A DNA stretch of 64,000 bases from Gamsiella multidivaricata (GCF_025024155.1 NW_026251736.1:124001-188000); one strand, 5' to 3'; shown: positions 35,304 through 47,215, counted from the first letter of the stretch. A program made the numbers and translations. Notes: generated from the letters alone by a model not told the origin.

Positions 35304-37320
35304 TCATTCAACATGCTCAAACGGCTGGATGTTGACATTAAGCGTCCGGAAGAGCGACCGGGCGCGGTCCTCAAGGTGTCCATCATCTCGGATGATCGTC
35401 ACCACCTGGCCCTTCTTTCCCATCCGTCCTGTTCGTCCTGCCATGTGTACATAACTCGACGGCGATGAAGGCAGACCCACAATGTACACATGCGACAGTC
35501 CTGGCAAGTCCAGTCCTCGTGCATTGCTCTCATGTGCGAGATAGATTCCCTTCCCTTTTCTATCACTTCTTGTCCTGTCATGCACTGCCTGGGAAGATGT
35601 AGCACCAGAATCGGAATGACTCACGAACGCATCTTGAATCTGTTGGACCGACAATCCAAAGTCCATCTCGAGTCGTGTCGCGATGTGCGAAAGACTGAAG
35701 GACGAGCAGAAGAAGACACAAGCATTTTCGACATGGTCAAGCATGCATGCCATTGCGACGCCCTCTAGCATTCGATCGTCATCGTCCCCGAACCTTTCGA
35801 CTGCGCCTTCCGGTTCCAGGGCGACCGCTCCTGGCGCCTTCAACTGCTGTTCCTTCCAGCTCGCATCCTTGTCCTTACCTTCTTCATTCTGCCACGCTTG
35901 GTCCTTCTCTATCCAGTCGATTTCTCCTGCCTGCTGTGGTTTAGATAACGCATTGACTTCCTGACGTCCACTTTGTGCGCCTCGTTCGTTCCATGGGATA
36001 TGGTTTGATTCTGGTCGCATATTCCTGACGGACCCTGGTCCAATGACAACACAATGGTGCTCGATGCCCTCTGGCAGAACCACGCTCTTGGTCGTATCCA
36101 CCCACTCTGGATCCTGAACCCAGCCATTGCTCTCCAGCCAATGTCTCATGGGTCGGTTCATCGTCGCCGACGCTGCAATGATCTGGATCGTATCCGTCGT
36201 TCCCTGCTTCTGTACTCCCTTCTCGCCTGACGTTTGAGTGACGGAAGACTTGTCCTGTATCCTACGGCCTGTGACCTCGGCGGATCGCATGATCTCTCGC
36301 AAGGCCAGCTCGGCTGGTCGGGGATGCCTGTCCCGATTGAAGATCTCGCGTTGACTGGCGAAGCGCTTTGGTAAACGGATCAAATGGTCAATTTCATCCA
36401 GGACCAAGGTTTCGATTCCTGATAGATCCAAGATGCCAGACTGCATCAGGTTCCAAAGTCGTGTTGGTGTTGCCACGAGTACATGGGGCAAAACCTTAGT
36501 TAAGGTCTCTAATTGATGATCGATTTTTGGTGCTTTTATTGTTGTCGAAGGAGATAGCTCTTCTCTGTGTTGCCTTAATCGGGTCGACTGCTCGCTGCTT
36601 GCCTCGTCGAGCAAATCCTCAGGTATCATGAGCGGGGATGACTGGGTTGAGGGTGTAACAAGAACCTGGATCAGCCCCTGCATTTGCTGTTCGCTGAACG
36701 TTGGAAAGAGAGATCGTGTCCATGATTCGAGCTGAAAGGCCAGTTCTTGGTTGGGTACAATGAGCACAGAGGTGATTCCGGGAAGATTATTGGGGTGTAC
36801 TCGTCGTCGAGGTTTGTTGAGCAGTGCCAGGAGTATTCCAAATGTTTTTCCTGATCCTGTGGTGTCCCTAATCAACACGTCTTTGCCTTCGAGGATTGGT
36901 GGTATAAAGGCACGCTGGAGAGCAGATGGGGTGTCGATCAACATTGTCCTCCTGAGGTTCGCTGCCAGAGGAGGATAGATCCCTAATGACTTTCGGTAAG
37001 AATGGAAGGGGTTAATCGGAAATTCAGCCTCGTAACCGAAGACACTGTGGTATCAAGTGCATATAGAAACTTGACAGGCCGCTAACCTCAAAGGAATTCT
37101 GCTGAATACAACAACGAGTTGACGTTGAGAATGGGGTAGGCGATTGGATCCATGTGTTTCTGGACCCCAGGTCAGACTGGTTCCTTGAAGCGGCCCGCAA
37201 CAATAACGGTCCAGGTAATCTTGATCTCTGTGATTTCTGAAGGCAGCACCGAGTCGAGTACAGAGCCGAATGAGAAGTGCCTTTGTTGGCCCATATCCGT
37301 GTGCATGTTCGTCCAAACAT
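35304..37320 (-). CDS. DEAD-box-type RNA helicase, probably mitochondrial
   Basis: SF2 RNA helicase. Exons: 37320-37087 and 37028-35304, giving 652 aa. Motif I is RDTTGSGKTFG. Motif Ib is PTRLWNLM, motif II is VLDEIDHL (DEID instead of DEAD), motif III is ASAT, and motif VI is HMAGRTGRMG with VYIVGLPSS before it. The Q-motif region is LGIYPPLAANLRRTM then TPSALQRAFIPPILEGKDV. The N-terminal 78 residues (MFGRTCTRIWANKGTSHSA, many R/S/T, few acidic) look like a mitochondrial presequence. The 59-nt intron has an unusual CGAG acceptor, chosen because it restores frame, so the 5' end is tentative. A Ser/Gln/Glu-rich insert of about 100 residues sits between motifs III and IV. DDX28/Mrh4-like function in mitoribosome assembly is possible but only inferred. 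Confidence 0.75.
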
Positions 37321-37537
37321 CCTTGAAGTCGAGTCTCCGGAAGTGGAAAATGGATAGCAAAGACAGAAGCTGGTTTGATATCGAGTAAGCGAAAGGCAAA
37401 GTAGATTGGCAAGGCACCGCCATTGTGTTTGTGTTATGTGGCTTGGAAGTCCAAAATCACGGTCGCTTTTGTTGAAGAGCTCCAGCAGGTTGCGACCAGT
37501 ACCTTACGCACATATACACCGAGGAGACACATCAGCC

Positions 37538-38809
37538 ATGGCCGACACAGACGTTGAGATGACGACCGCGGGAGAAGCAGTTCCACAGGCAACAACACAG
37601 ACGACAGAGAACGTGCCAGCACCTAGCCCGTCATTATACATCAAGAATCTTAACGAAAAGATCAAGCTGGATGGTAAGCTCAAGGACACCCATCCAATAC
37701 TGAGGAACACGAGAAGCTCTAGACAAAGCCCATTGTGCCATTGGATCAGCTCTGCAATGAGTACTTCGCGTGTTGAATGGATATTGAAGAGCAATTTCTT
37801 CATATAAAGCTGACATATCTCTGTTTGTCGACTTCGCTTGTTTTTTAGTACTCAAAAAGTCGCTAAGGACCATTTTCGGACAGTATGGAGAAGTGCTGGA
37901 TATTGTGGCCCATTCCAATATTAGGATGCGTGGCCAGGCGTTTGTTATCTTTGGAGACAAGGATGTTGCAACAAAGGCCATGTCAGAAGTGCAGGGATTC
38001 CCACTTTACGGCAAACCAATGGTACACACAGATCAATGTTTGAGCTTAAGGATTTAAGGACGACGACCATCAGGGGAGAGGGCCTTGCTGACAATGCGCT
38101 GTTCTTTTTTTTATGCTGAGAATAGGTTATCCAATACTCAAAGAGTAAATCTGATATTCATGCAAAGAAAGACGGGGAGTTTGAGGAGCATTACAAGAGA
38201 CGCATGTTGACTAAAGGCATGTTTCTATCTTTCAGCATTTGAGCGCGCCTTCTACCTATTCTGCTGATCGATTGGAAGTGGACCTTTACGCTAATGCTCC
38301 TATGCAACGTGTCTTTTGTTTCATTAGAAAAATTTGCAAACGAGTTCAAGCCAAAAAAGAGACAGGCGATGCTGTTTGCGAAGCAGCAGCAAAAGATGCA
38401 GGAGCAGCAGAGGATTCTGGAGGAACAACAACAGCTGCTGCTCCAGCAACAGCAACTCTCACAGCAGGGCCCATACGGACATCTTCAAGCAGGAGCAGCA
38501 GGAGCAGCAGGAGCAGCGGCAGTACCGGGTGCAGCGATCGGTGGAGTGCCGATGATTCCAGACGAATACTTGCCGAGAAACAGCATTTTGTTCTTGCAAA
38601 ACCTCCCCCACGACGTACAAGAGTCTCAGCTGGTGTCGCTCTTTCAACAATACCCGGGGTTCAAGGAAGTGCGTACGGTCCCTGGCAAGTCAGGAATTGC
38701 CTTTGTGGAGTACGATAACGAGTATTACTCCGCTGCTGCCAAGACCGCCTTGGCCGACTACCAGATCGCGCCTGAACATAAGATGAAGGTCACCTTTGCT
38801 AGAAAATAG
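37538..38809 (+). CDS. SNRPA: U1A / U2B''-type spliceosomal RNA-binding protein
   Basis: Two-RRM protein of the U1/U2 snRNP. Exons: 37538-37673, 37849-38021, 38126-38216, 38328-38809, giving 293 aa. RRM1 starts SLYIKNLNEKIKLDVLKKSL (RNP2 LYIKNL) and has RNP1 MRGQAFVIF. It ends with VIQYSKSKSDIHAK, the U1A-type QYAKxxSD tail. The linker is Gln-rich with Ala-Gly repeats. RRM2 is SILFLQNLPHDVQESQLVS and GIAFVEYDNEYYS. One protein may serve both U1 and U2, as Drosophila SNF does, so the paralogue cannot be fixed. Intron 3 has a GC donor (38217-38218, AAAG|GCATGT). No GT donor keeps frame there. Confidence 0.88.
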
Positions 38810-39013
38810 TTCTCCTCGTGTACAAACTCAACCCCTCGCGAATAAAAAAATAAAAAAAAAAAGAAAGCTGCAAAGGACACATCCATTGTTATTGTCGATT
38901 GTTTTGTTTGAGCTATGGAGGTATGGTAAATAATGTACATTGAAGAAATGCAATCCGATCTAGCTGCAGTGAAAGTGTTTTCCGAAAAACCAATGTTGAT
39001 CATCGCTCTGTTT

Positions 39014-41185
39014 TCATGGCTGAATTTGAGCGGATGCGAGACTGATGCGATTCACGATAGGCGATACCGAGGTCGAAGTGGCACGGAATCCTGACACGGT
39101 TTGTTCAGCTCGAAGCCTGGACTGGTGCAAACTGAACTCGCTCAATGTCGTCCGAGCAAGGGCCTTGCCCTGGAAGGATGTGCTCGTGGAACTAGTCGTC
39201 GCCACTTGAACATAATCGCCCAGCTTGATCGGCACCCGCCCTGCGCTTGTATTCTGCAAAGCTGAGGATTTAAGCGAGGACTCGATCGAGGGCAAAATCA
39301 AGTCATCATCAAACACGATCTTGAAACCGCCATCCGCACGACCAACCCAACGGTTCTTGTCACGCTTGCTCCTTCCTTCTACCAAGACACACTCGCCTCC
39401 GGCTTGGCCTACTCGTGCACGGAACCGGTTCTCGGCGCCCTTGTGGAAGATTTGGATAATGTCTTGGAGTCGCTTCAGCTTGATATTTTCTGGGACATCA
39501 TCCTCCAGTCGTCGTCCTGCGTGGGTACCCTCGCGGCGAGAGTACATGAACATGTAGGCCATCTCATACTCAACACGCTTCATGAGATCCATAGTATCCT
39601 CGTGGTCTGCTTCGGTCTCTCCACAGAATCCAGTGATAAAGTCGGATGAAAGCGCGACACCGGGTACGATCGAGCGGATGGTGTCCACGAGCTCAAAGTA
39701 GGCCTCCCGTGAATAGCCACGACGCATCCTTGAAAGCACAGTGGTTGATCCTGATTGGGCTGGCATGTGTATCTGAGAGCAAATGTTGGGCCTAGAGGCC
39801 ATGAGGTGCAGGAGTGCTGTTGGAAAATCCTTCGGATGAGGTGAAGTGAACCGAATACGCATCTATTTGCATGAGAATACATAGACCCCATTAAACATCG
39901 AATGTTCCGTGTACGCTTGTGGCTATCTGAAGCATCACAATCTGTACTGCCTCTTACCTCTGGATCAACCAAAGACACGCGATCGAGAAGCTCTGTGAAG
40001 CGCATGCCGCCATCCTTCCTCTTGTAGATGGTGTTGAAACCAGGGTTGCTAAGCTCTACTCCGATTCCTGCAGACTGCTCGATGCCATCCTTACTGACAT
40101 CGCGATAAGAATTGACGTTCTGTCCCAGCAGTGTAACTTCCTTAATCCCCTGGTCACTGAGCTGCCGCACCTCCTGAAGAATCGAATCGACTACTCGACT
40201 ACGTTCATTGCCTCGAGTGAAGGGTACGACGCAGAAGGAGCACATATTGTTGCACCCACGCATGATCGAGAGATGGGCCGAGAAACTCTCGGGTGCGATC
40301 CTGACGGGGACAATATCTGCATAGGTTTCGTCCGCAGATAGCATGACGTTGGCGACACCCTGCCGTGTTGTTTCAGAGATGGAGAGTAGATGAGGGATCG
40401 ACCGATAGGCGTCTGGGCCACATACTAGATCAACCATCTTGTCCGAGTCCAGTAGTTTGTCCTTCAGTCGTTCAGCCATGCACTAGCATTGATAGTGACG
40501 AGGTTTCAGGTGTTAGCCAGAGTAGATCAAAGGCGTCCGCCGTTCATCGCACATCTGTCAGAGCAAGACTTACGCCCAAGACACCAACCAAAGGAGCGCG
40601 ATCCTTGGCTACTCCCAGCCTCTTCCGCTTCAAGTCTGAAAGGCGATTCCAGATACGAGCCTCGGCATTCTCTCGAATGGCGCAGGTGACCAAGAAGACG
40701 ATATCTGCCTCGCCCTGTTCCTCTGCTTTGACATATCCAGCACTGTCCATGATTGACATCAGGATCTCAGTGTCATTGACGTTCATCTGACACCCATAGA
40801 CTTCGACAAAGTATTTTGCTCCTGCTCCCAGCTTGCGCCCTTTGATAGAGAGGTAAGGAACATCAACAGGTATAGCGTTACTGAGATCCGTTGATGTGGG
40901 GTCGTGGGCCTTAATGGCTGAAGAATTTAGAAAGTCCTGAAGCGAAGGACCTCGGTTTCCGAAGACGAGGTGCTGTTTCTTCTTTGTGCTTGTAGTGCTT
41001 GTCTTGATCGAGCTATCCGAGTCCTTTGTGAGAGTGGGATCGCTGGATTTCGCAGCCGGAGGTATGGTGATGTTCGTTGTGGTTGCGAGGGACCTTGTGC
41101 TGGTAATAGTAGCAGCAGCAACCCTTCTCGAAGCACGGCTAGATGCTCTTGCTGAGGCAGTCAGGATAAAGAGTGGGGGTTGCAT
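39014..41185 (-). CDS. CDK5RAP1: Methylthiotransferase, CDK5RAP1 / MiaB type
   Basis: Radical-SAM enzyme that adds a methylthio group to i6A37 in (mitochondrial) tRNAs. Exons: 41185-40574, 40482-39958, 39862-39014, giving 661 aa. The N-terminus ([20 protein letters not shown]) is a good mitochondrial presequence. The UPF0004 domain is [16 protein letters not shown] ... [17 protein letters not shown] with its three cluster cysteines (the third in VLGCMAERLK, across a splice). The radical-SAM cluster motif is [18 protein letters not shown] (CxxxCxxC). [10 protein letters not shown] and [21 protein letters not shown] follow, and a TRAM domain ([20 protein letters not shown]) ends it. The order is exactly that of MiaB/CDK5RAP1. 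Confidence 0.92.
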
Positions 41186-41353
41186 GGTTGGTGGTGCTGT
41201 TGGTGTTGTTGCGGAAGTTATCCAGGAACTTGGCCGGCAAGTGTTCTCGGAGGAAAGGTGAGAAATAAATGGTGTCTGGTGAATGTTTTCCTTTTCCAGA
41301 GGACTTCTTCCGGTGGCTTTTGATGGGCGATGCCATATTCCACTTTGTTGATC

Positions 41354-41380
41354 TTTTTTTTTTTTTTTTTTTTTTTTTTT
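41354..41380. repeat. T27 homopolymer in a divergent promoter
   Basis: Uninterrupted T run 36 bp upstream of the ATG at 41417, between CDK5RAP1 and a small ORF gene. It may be a nucleosome-excluding poly(dA:dT) tract. Its length may be misassembled. Confidence 0.85.
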
Positions 41381-41416
41381 CGCACCTTTAACCTCATCAA
41401 CAACACTCTTTTAACC

Positions 41417-41617
41417 ATGTCCAGCGCCCGCGCCGCACCGCCGCCATTGAAGCTCGAGGTCCTTGAGACAAGACCGCTGTCAACTGCAGAGACCGTGTCG
41501 ACACTGCACCACTTTCTTTCGAACGGAACGGCTATCCACTCGGCCCCTACCAGCATCGCCCACCAAGTGACTCAAGTCTATGAGAAGCTGCGTCTGGAAT
41601 CGAAGCGCCACCAATAA
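41417..41617 (+). CDS. Small hypothetical protein (66 aa)
   Basis: ATG at 41417 in a good context (AACCATG) straight after a pyrimidine-rich leader, single exon, stop at 41615. It begins MSSARAAPPPLKLEVLETRP, followed by LSTAETVSTLHHFLSNG, and looks like a compact helical protein. There are no membrane segments or cysteines. The start recalls RNA-polymerase-associated Rpb4/Rpc17-type N-termini, but the rest of that fold is missing, so I name no family. Codon use (C/G third positions) looks like real coding sequence. It could also be the first exon of a longer gene. Confidence 0.5.
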   Translation: MSSARAAPPPLKLEVLETRPLSTAETVSTLHHFLSNGTAIHSAPTSIAHQVTQVYEKLRLESKRHQ

Positions 41618-42331
41618 GTAACTGGGCGATTGCCAAAGGCGAGATTAAAGCCAGTTGTCAGATAAATTGGGCAACCCACCACCAAGGAGAGCGCAGTCAG
41701 TTACTAGGACAGGATAGTGTGCGTTCCTTCCGCTGATCGCCTGCAAACACCCACCACAGCCCTCTCCTTACATCTTTCTCAGCCATTCCTACCTGTATAT
41801 TATTTCACACATACACATCGATCATTGAGATAAAACCCCAACGACATAGACAATAGAAATTCTGCATCATATTTGTTGACAGACCGGGACAAGGAGCGGA
41901 TTTTTTAGAACTTCATCATGTTTTGATTTATTTTTCTGCACAAAAGCATGCTTGGATCAGGCCAATGGTATCGATAGCTCAGCAGCTTGTTTTTGCCAGA
42001 AAAGATACAGCCGAGTCCTGACAGGCCGATTATATTTGCCGCCATGAAAGCAATTACAAGAAACTGTCAGAATTATCGAGGAAGCATGTTGCGGTGTATG
42101 TTTAAGTACCTCCTAGATGTTGAGTCGAGTGAACTTACAATATGCCGCGAGTTTCAGGGAGGTATATGCTAGGCAATTGAGAGGCGATTGAGAGGCAATT
42201 GATTGTGTTTGGCGTCCTGTCCGATCGAAGAATCGACACGCTCCATATCCCGTATGTTCCAATGAAGAGCGAACAGTGTATTCGGCTGTCCTGGGCTGCA
42301 TGGTATAGTACACTAAGTAACGAGCCCAAGG
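41618..42331. other. Intergenic region
   Basis: 714 bp, AT-rich around 41860-41940. I see no gene. The ORF 41987-42172 has no coding signature. Confidence 0.5.
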
Positions 42332-42511
42332 CTATGCGCCTCCTGGTGCTCCAAGACGAAGATGTGTGCCTTGCTTTGCAGCAACCCAGGTGATGAATGC
42401 GCAGGTGAGGATGTACCCTGAAAACCTGAAAAATGCCGAGCGGGAGATCTGGGCCTCTTCCTCTGGTGTCCGGAAAGACGAAAAAATACGGCGGAGGTTC
42501 GGCAGCGGCAT
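42332..42511 (-). CDS. Small single-span membrane protein (59 aa), unrecognised
   Basis: Single-exon reading from ATG 42511 to TAG 42332. It starts MPLPNLRRIFSSFRTPEEEA, an amphipathic basic start followed by an acidic turn. One hydrophobic span follows, GYILTCAFITWVAA, and a short basic tail KQGTHLRLGAPGGA. The arrangement (S/T-P-E-E-E, Tyr and Trp at membrane borders, short tail) is like small mitochondrial outer-membrane or respiratory-complex subunits such as Tom5 and relatives, but I cannot identify it. It is divergent from the gene at 42724 and separated by a T20 run (42622-42641). Support is from protein-like composition only. Confidence 0.42.
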   Translation of the reverse strand: MPLPNLRRIFSSFRTPEEEAQISRSAFFRFSGYILTCAFITWVAAKQGTHLRLGAPGGA

Positions 42512-42723
42512 TGTTGGGTCCTTGCTGGTTGGCGGGTTGATGCGAAGAAGTATGTTTGCTTTGGTGGAGCTTTGACCAGGAAATCCATAGACTCACGTCA
42601 CAATGTTTACTTTTGAGGAGCTTTTTTTTTTTTTTTTTTTTGTGTGCTGCTGCTTCACTCATCTCGAACTCGACCCTCGACAAAACTTGACAAAACAGGA
42701 CAAGGACGACATATCTCTTTACC

Positions 42724-43353
42724 ATGGCACAGAAGGTTATCAAAAAGTCCAATGTTACTAAGGACACAGTTAAGAAGCAGAACAGCGGACTCCTCAGGAA
42801 AGGAGGTAAGGCAGGGCGCACACTACTGAATACATCGCAGCAGCAGCAGTAGCAATCATATAGGAAAGGACCAATATAGCTTATGCTCAGCAACTACATC
42901 GATTGACATGACGGGACTTGTATTTGGTCGCCTTTTGTTGACATGAAGCTAGGTCCTATGCCCCCAAGAGCAATGTCCTGATCAAGCAAAAGAGTACACA
43001 GAAGGTGAGCGAAAGGGATCCCTATTTCGATTTAAGATCTCAATTGGGCAATGATCTCGACGATACTGGACCTTCCTTATACCGCTTGTATTCTAACTGC
43101 GGCATGGCATGTCCTCACTCGTTCCTGCAAATAGAAATTGTCTGCGCAGATTAACAAGAATATCGAGACGGTCATGGCCACCAGAGCTGGTGCGACCGGA
43201 AAGCTGACCATCATGAAAGGTTTGGCAGATGCTGGATTGGCGGCTGAGCGCAAGGCTGGAGGAAAGAGGAAGGCCGGAGGCATGCCTAAGGTCTCGACCG
43301 GAAAGACTGTGAAGGCGATGCCCACCAAGGCCAAGCCTGCCGCCAAGAAGTAG
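42724..43353 (+). CDS. Small basic nuclear protein, C19orf53 / UPF0390 family
   Basis: Exons: 42724-42805, 42949-43004, 43135-43353, giving 118 aa. The core reads KKQNSGLLRKGARSYAPKS then QKSTQKKLSAQINKNIE, the same order as the small Lys-rich proteins called Leydig cell tumour 10 kDa homologues (R-K-G-x-R-x-x-x-P-K-K, then K-x-x-x-x-I-x-K-x-I-E). The C-terminus is an Ala/Lys/Gly tail (KAKPAAKK), with a histone-like or ribosome-biogenesis-like charge. The exon 2 acceptor is the AAG at 42946-42948. The alternative TAG a few bases later gives a stop. Function in the family is unclear, probably nucleolar or ribosome-associated. Confidence 0.68.
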
Positions 43354-43735
43354 AGGCAGTATTATTAAACTTTCAGGAACAGCAGCTGGATGTCTTTTTT
43401 TTTTTATCACTATTCTTTTGGACGCTGCCTCATCGCTTCTATCTTTATGTGCTCCATACTCGATACCTTTTCTTCCAGTGCACGTCATTTTGCATCCCAT
43501 CTTGCATCTTATTTTGCTTCCAGCCGTCTTCCTCGCACACTCTAGCATCAATGTATAATAGAATAAAACAACAAGCAACTGCTCGTCACTATAGGCAACA
43601 CTGTTTATTGAATTATGAGGGTACGATTGTTATCGGTTTGGTTTATTCATGGAATGATAGATTAAGAGATATGATATGTTCGTTGTAGCCTGAGATGCAT
43701 GTAGGAGGACCGGTAAACGGATATTGGAGCTTACT

Positions 43736-44584
43736 TCAGGGGTACATGATCAGAAGTAACATGGCTTCAATGACTACGGCCGCTTGCACTCCCACACTCC
43801 ATTCGGCTCTTGCGCCAGCGTTATAGCTGCCAGTAGCCTGCACCGCAGGTGCTAGAATTCAAAGGAATATGTCAAATCGATCTGTCGCCTCTCGTTATTA
43901 ACACCGACATTCAGACCATAACAGTAACAGAAGAAAAAGGCTTTACATGCATCCTTATTGACGGTTCCCTCGGGTTGGATCGAGAATGTTGATCCCTGCG
44001 CAAAGATTGTGGCCTCGTTGTTGACATTAGCAACCAAAATGATTGAGAAGCTGTCGCCGACAAATCCCAGTTTGGGGACCGTCCAATTCGCCTTACCAGC
44101 GGTCGTCATCAGATTTGAAAAGAGTGCCAATGGTCCAGTGAACAGCTTCTTTGACTGATCAATTTTATTTTTGGCCAGGGACATATCCAAGGTCCGCGGT
44201 GGTCGAGTAGTCCGTGTACCACATAGAGATAGTTTAACGCGTTAGGATTGTTGTACAAGATCAAAATTCATACACGCACATAAAAGGAGTGTCTCAACTT
44301 GCATTGTCCACAAGCTCTACAGAGATGGTCGCGGGAGATGGAGGCGATGCTCCAGAGTATGTCCAGAAGATGGGAAGCGCGCCTCCTGCGACGATGAAGG
44401 ACGTTGCATTCGGGGAATTGATGGCAAGGTCCGCTAAAAGTGACCAGACGGTAGATATCTTACAAGTTAAAGGAATGCAACACGACAGGCATGTAATGTA
44501 TTCGTGTGTGTAAAGAGGTATACCCATGGCAGCTGCGACCAGTGCAAAGACGGTTACCAAGATCAGAAGAGGTGAGGAGTGCAT
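43736..44584 (-). CDS. KRE9/KNH1-like GPI-anchored wall protein
   Basis: Secreted cell-wall-associated protein of the Kre9/Knh1 N-terminal (Ser-Thr-rich GPI) family. Exons on minus strand: 44584-44524, 44433-44303, 44154-43947, 43851-43736, giving 171 aa. Signal peptide: MHSSPLLILVTVFALVAAA. The fold starts LAINSPNATSFIVAGGALPI and has FWTYSGASPPSPA, then FTGPLALFSN, ANWTVPKLGFVGDSFSII, and closes TIFAQGSTFSI, the beta-sandwich pattern of this family. The C-terminal segment AAVVIEAMLLLIMYP after a small-residue stretch (SYNAGAR) fits a GPI signal. Intron 2 uses a GC donor (44302-44301, AAT|GCAAGT). The neighbouring GT donor gives the wrong phase. Confidence 0.75.
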
Positions 44585-45550
44585 GGATTTTGAATCTGGG
44601 GTGATCGATCGAGGGTCGACAAGGAGGCGAGCCGGTGGAGTTCTTATGCAGGGTAAGCAAAGAGGTTGTCAGCGCCTATTTGTGTTTCCTCTTTTTGATG
44701 CAACTTAGTACTTTAGGGTATAAAGAGGAGAAATACGGCAAGGCGCGTAAAAGGAGCAGGTTTAATGGGTAAAGATGGAGGGAAAAGGCGAGAAAGAGGG
44801 AAGACGAGCTCAAGAAAAGAAAAGAGAAAACGAGGAGCCAGATAAGCCCCGACTATCGGTTGGTCGCTCTGAATGAATCTGCAGCGTGAGGACAAGTGTA
44901 AACTGACTAGACCACTATCGTCCCAATTCGGTACCTTCTACAGAGAGTAGCGGATAACCACGCCAACTTACACTCGCGGCAGTATGGAAATACCGGGGGA
45001 GGCGGAAAGAGGGGCCACAGAAGGAGAAGCGTCAAGAAGGGGCGCTGGAAGTCGAATGGGGAGCCTGCATCCAAGGAGGGCTACCAAGCCAGCGACAACC
45101 TTGTAGAAAAGAAAAAGGAGTATTAGCCTATGGTGACAACAAGCTGAGCATGATAATCAAGCAATCAAGGGAGGAAGAGAAAGAAGGGGTTCGCGATCAA
45201 GAGACGGCTTCATCTGCAATGCAGCCGAGGCGCTCGACCAGGACCTAATACGCCGGGAACAATTTTGTGGGAAGTCTTTGTAGATGTGGCATGTTGAAGG
45301 TGAAGGGCTGAATACCGTTGTTTGTCATGCCGCGCTAGCCCTTCATGTCTTGTCTTTCAAGCATGCTAAAATGCCATGGTGGTCATGGTGGATATCATTA
45401 ACGAGCGCGTTCTAGGGCCCAATGTTTAGTGGTCGCGGGGTCCGTCAATCGAATAGAGCTCATTTTTCGCCAACGAAGGAAGCACACGGAAGGACACGCT
45501 GTTTTTATTGTCTGTAAAGTACCTATTCGTGTATAAGTACATCGTCGCTT
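44585..45550. other. Intergenic region
   Basis: 966 bp between two minus-strand genes, purine-rich on the plus strand in parts (44730-44850, 45000-45060). No gene, RNA or repeat recognised. Confidence 0.5.
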
Positions 45551-47215
45551 TTACATAGCGCCTTCGCTGGAGATCAAAGTGTCAGCAGCAGCATGAGCAG
45601 TCTCAAGACCCTTCCACGACCTACTCTTGCCCTGCCACCTCCCCTTCCCTCCGCCCTTGACCTCGACAAACTTGCTAATCTCGTCCGCGACCTTCTTGAC
45701 CATGTCCTCGTTTTGTCCTGTGATGATTATCGGTCCACCTTCCTTCTTATCACCAGCCGAGAGAACAAAGATCCGCTGGCCTTTAACTAAGTCATGATCC
45801 TTGAGCAGAGATGTCAAGACAATCAGGAAGTCCATGTCCGCGTCCTCACGGTGGTACTTAATCAAGTACGGTGTACTTGACCCGCCTTCATTAATAAGGT
45901 TCTTGTCCTTCAGTTCCTGGATCCAGTCCCGAACCTGATACGTCGCAATCTCTTTGAACAGGGTCTTAACTTGCTTGAACGCCTCTCGGCCTTGCTTTTG
46001 GGTTTTTACCACTGTTTCAACAAAGGTTTCAGGCCCTCCAGGTGCAGAGAGGACACTACCAAGGTCCCTGGTGAGCTGATAGGTCTCTTGCAAGAGATTG
46101 AGAGCTCTCTGACCAACAACAAAGAACAGTCGACAGTTGGCGCCCCGAATCTTTTCCTGGTGCAGGATTTTAATACATTGCAGATCCTTAAGTGATTTGA
46201 CATGGGTTCCACAGCAGGGGTTGTAGTCGAGCCGAACGAGTCCATGCTTCTTAGGGGGTTCTCCATTCAGCTGATCCTGGTCCTTGTGGTTGAGGGGATC
46301 CTGTTCTGCAGCAATCACATCGAGGTCCTCCATGATCTCAACCACCCTAAAGACACCATTGGGACCCACGTAATCTGCGCAGCAACGAATAGAGCATAAT
46401 TGATGAGCACATCTATCAGGAGATATGAGTTGATCATCTTGGATCATTGCTTAGCGCAATCACGAAAGTACCTTTGGGCAAGGTAGCTGGACGCTGATCC
46501 GTGAAGGTGATGTGGACTGGATAGTTGCGGCGAATGTAGAGGTTCAGTCGATCCTCAACCTGTTGAACCTGCTCTAGAGTTGGTGCCTTGGAGAGCTCAA
46601 CATAGCACCTTGTAGCGTTCATTCCCCTGTAATTCGCACCAACGTCCATATATTGAATCAGTCAACATAAAGCAGGAGAAACGGCAAGAAAAGAAATGAG
46701 AAGCGCGAAATCTTTCTTACCATGCCAATGTATCACAGCCGAACTCGGGCTGTTCAAAAACAGCACTGAGCAGATGTTGGCCGCTGTGCTGCTGCATATG
46801 ATCGAACCGGCGGACCCAATCGAGCGCTAGCCTAGCTTCGGCGCCCTCTTCCATAGGTGCGGTGATGTGGTGGACATGGTTGGTACCAACCCTCTGCACG
46901 TTCTTGACCTCAATAGTCTCATTGATGGTGCCATAGTCGCAGGGTTGGCCACCCCCCTCAGGGAACAGGACTACGTAGTACAGAGTGATTAATGACTACC
47001 TTTGCCAAAGAAGATAGAAGAACGAAGCCTGAATGGAGGGACCGCTCACCTGTGTCCTGGAGATGCACCTCGTACAGCTTTTGCTTGTTGGGCTTGCTGG
47101 AACATGAGAGGACCGAGGTGGTCATGGTCGTCAGATATGGTGTGTGCTGACAGGTCAGCAGGCCGACTGGGACCTGTGTAACAGCCGCTGCCGTGGTAGA
47201 AGAATGCTCTGGCAT
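45551..47215 (-). CDS. AARSD1: Alanyl-tRNA editing protein (AlaX-L / AARSD1)
   Basis: Freestanding trans-editing factor that hydrolyses Ser- (or Gly-) mischarged tRNA-Ala. Exons: 47215-47050, 46970-46721, 46626-46472, 46374-45551, giving 464 aa (human about 412). The start PVGLLTCQHTPYLTTMTTSV and LFPEGGGQPCDYG are the glycine-rich beginning of the domain. The zinc site is HMQQHSGQHLLSA (H-x3-H) plus CCGTH in YNPCCGTHVKSL. FDHMQQHSGQH and RCYVELS match the editing domain of AlaRS. The C-terminal part ends RWQGKSRSWKG, the K-G-R-x-Q-G-K element of the family. The intron joins restore frame at all three splices. Confidence 0.9.

Noticed and set aside
42135..42893. 252-codon ORF on the minus strand over the small membrane protein
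   Set aside because: It reads through the T20 tract (KKKKKKK) and overlaps the promoter. The 59-codon frame in a different phase is more protein-like.
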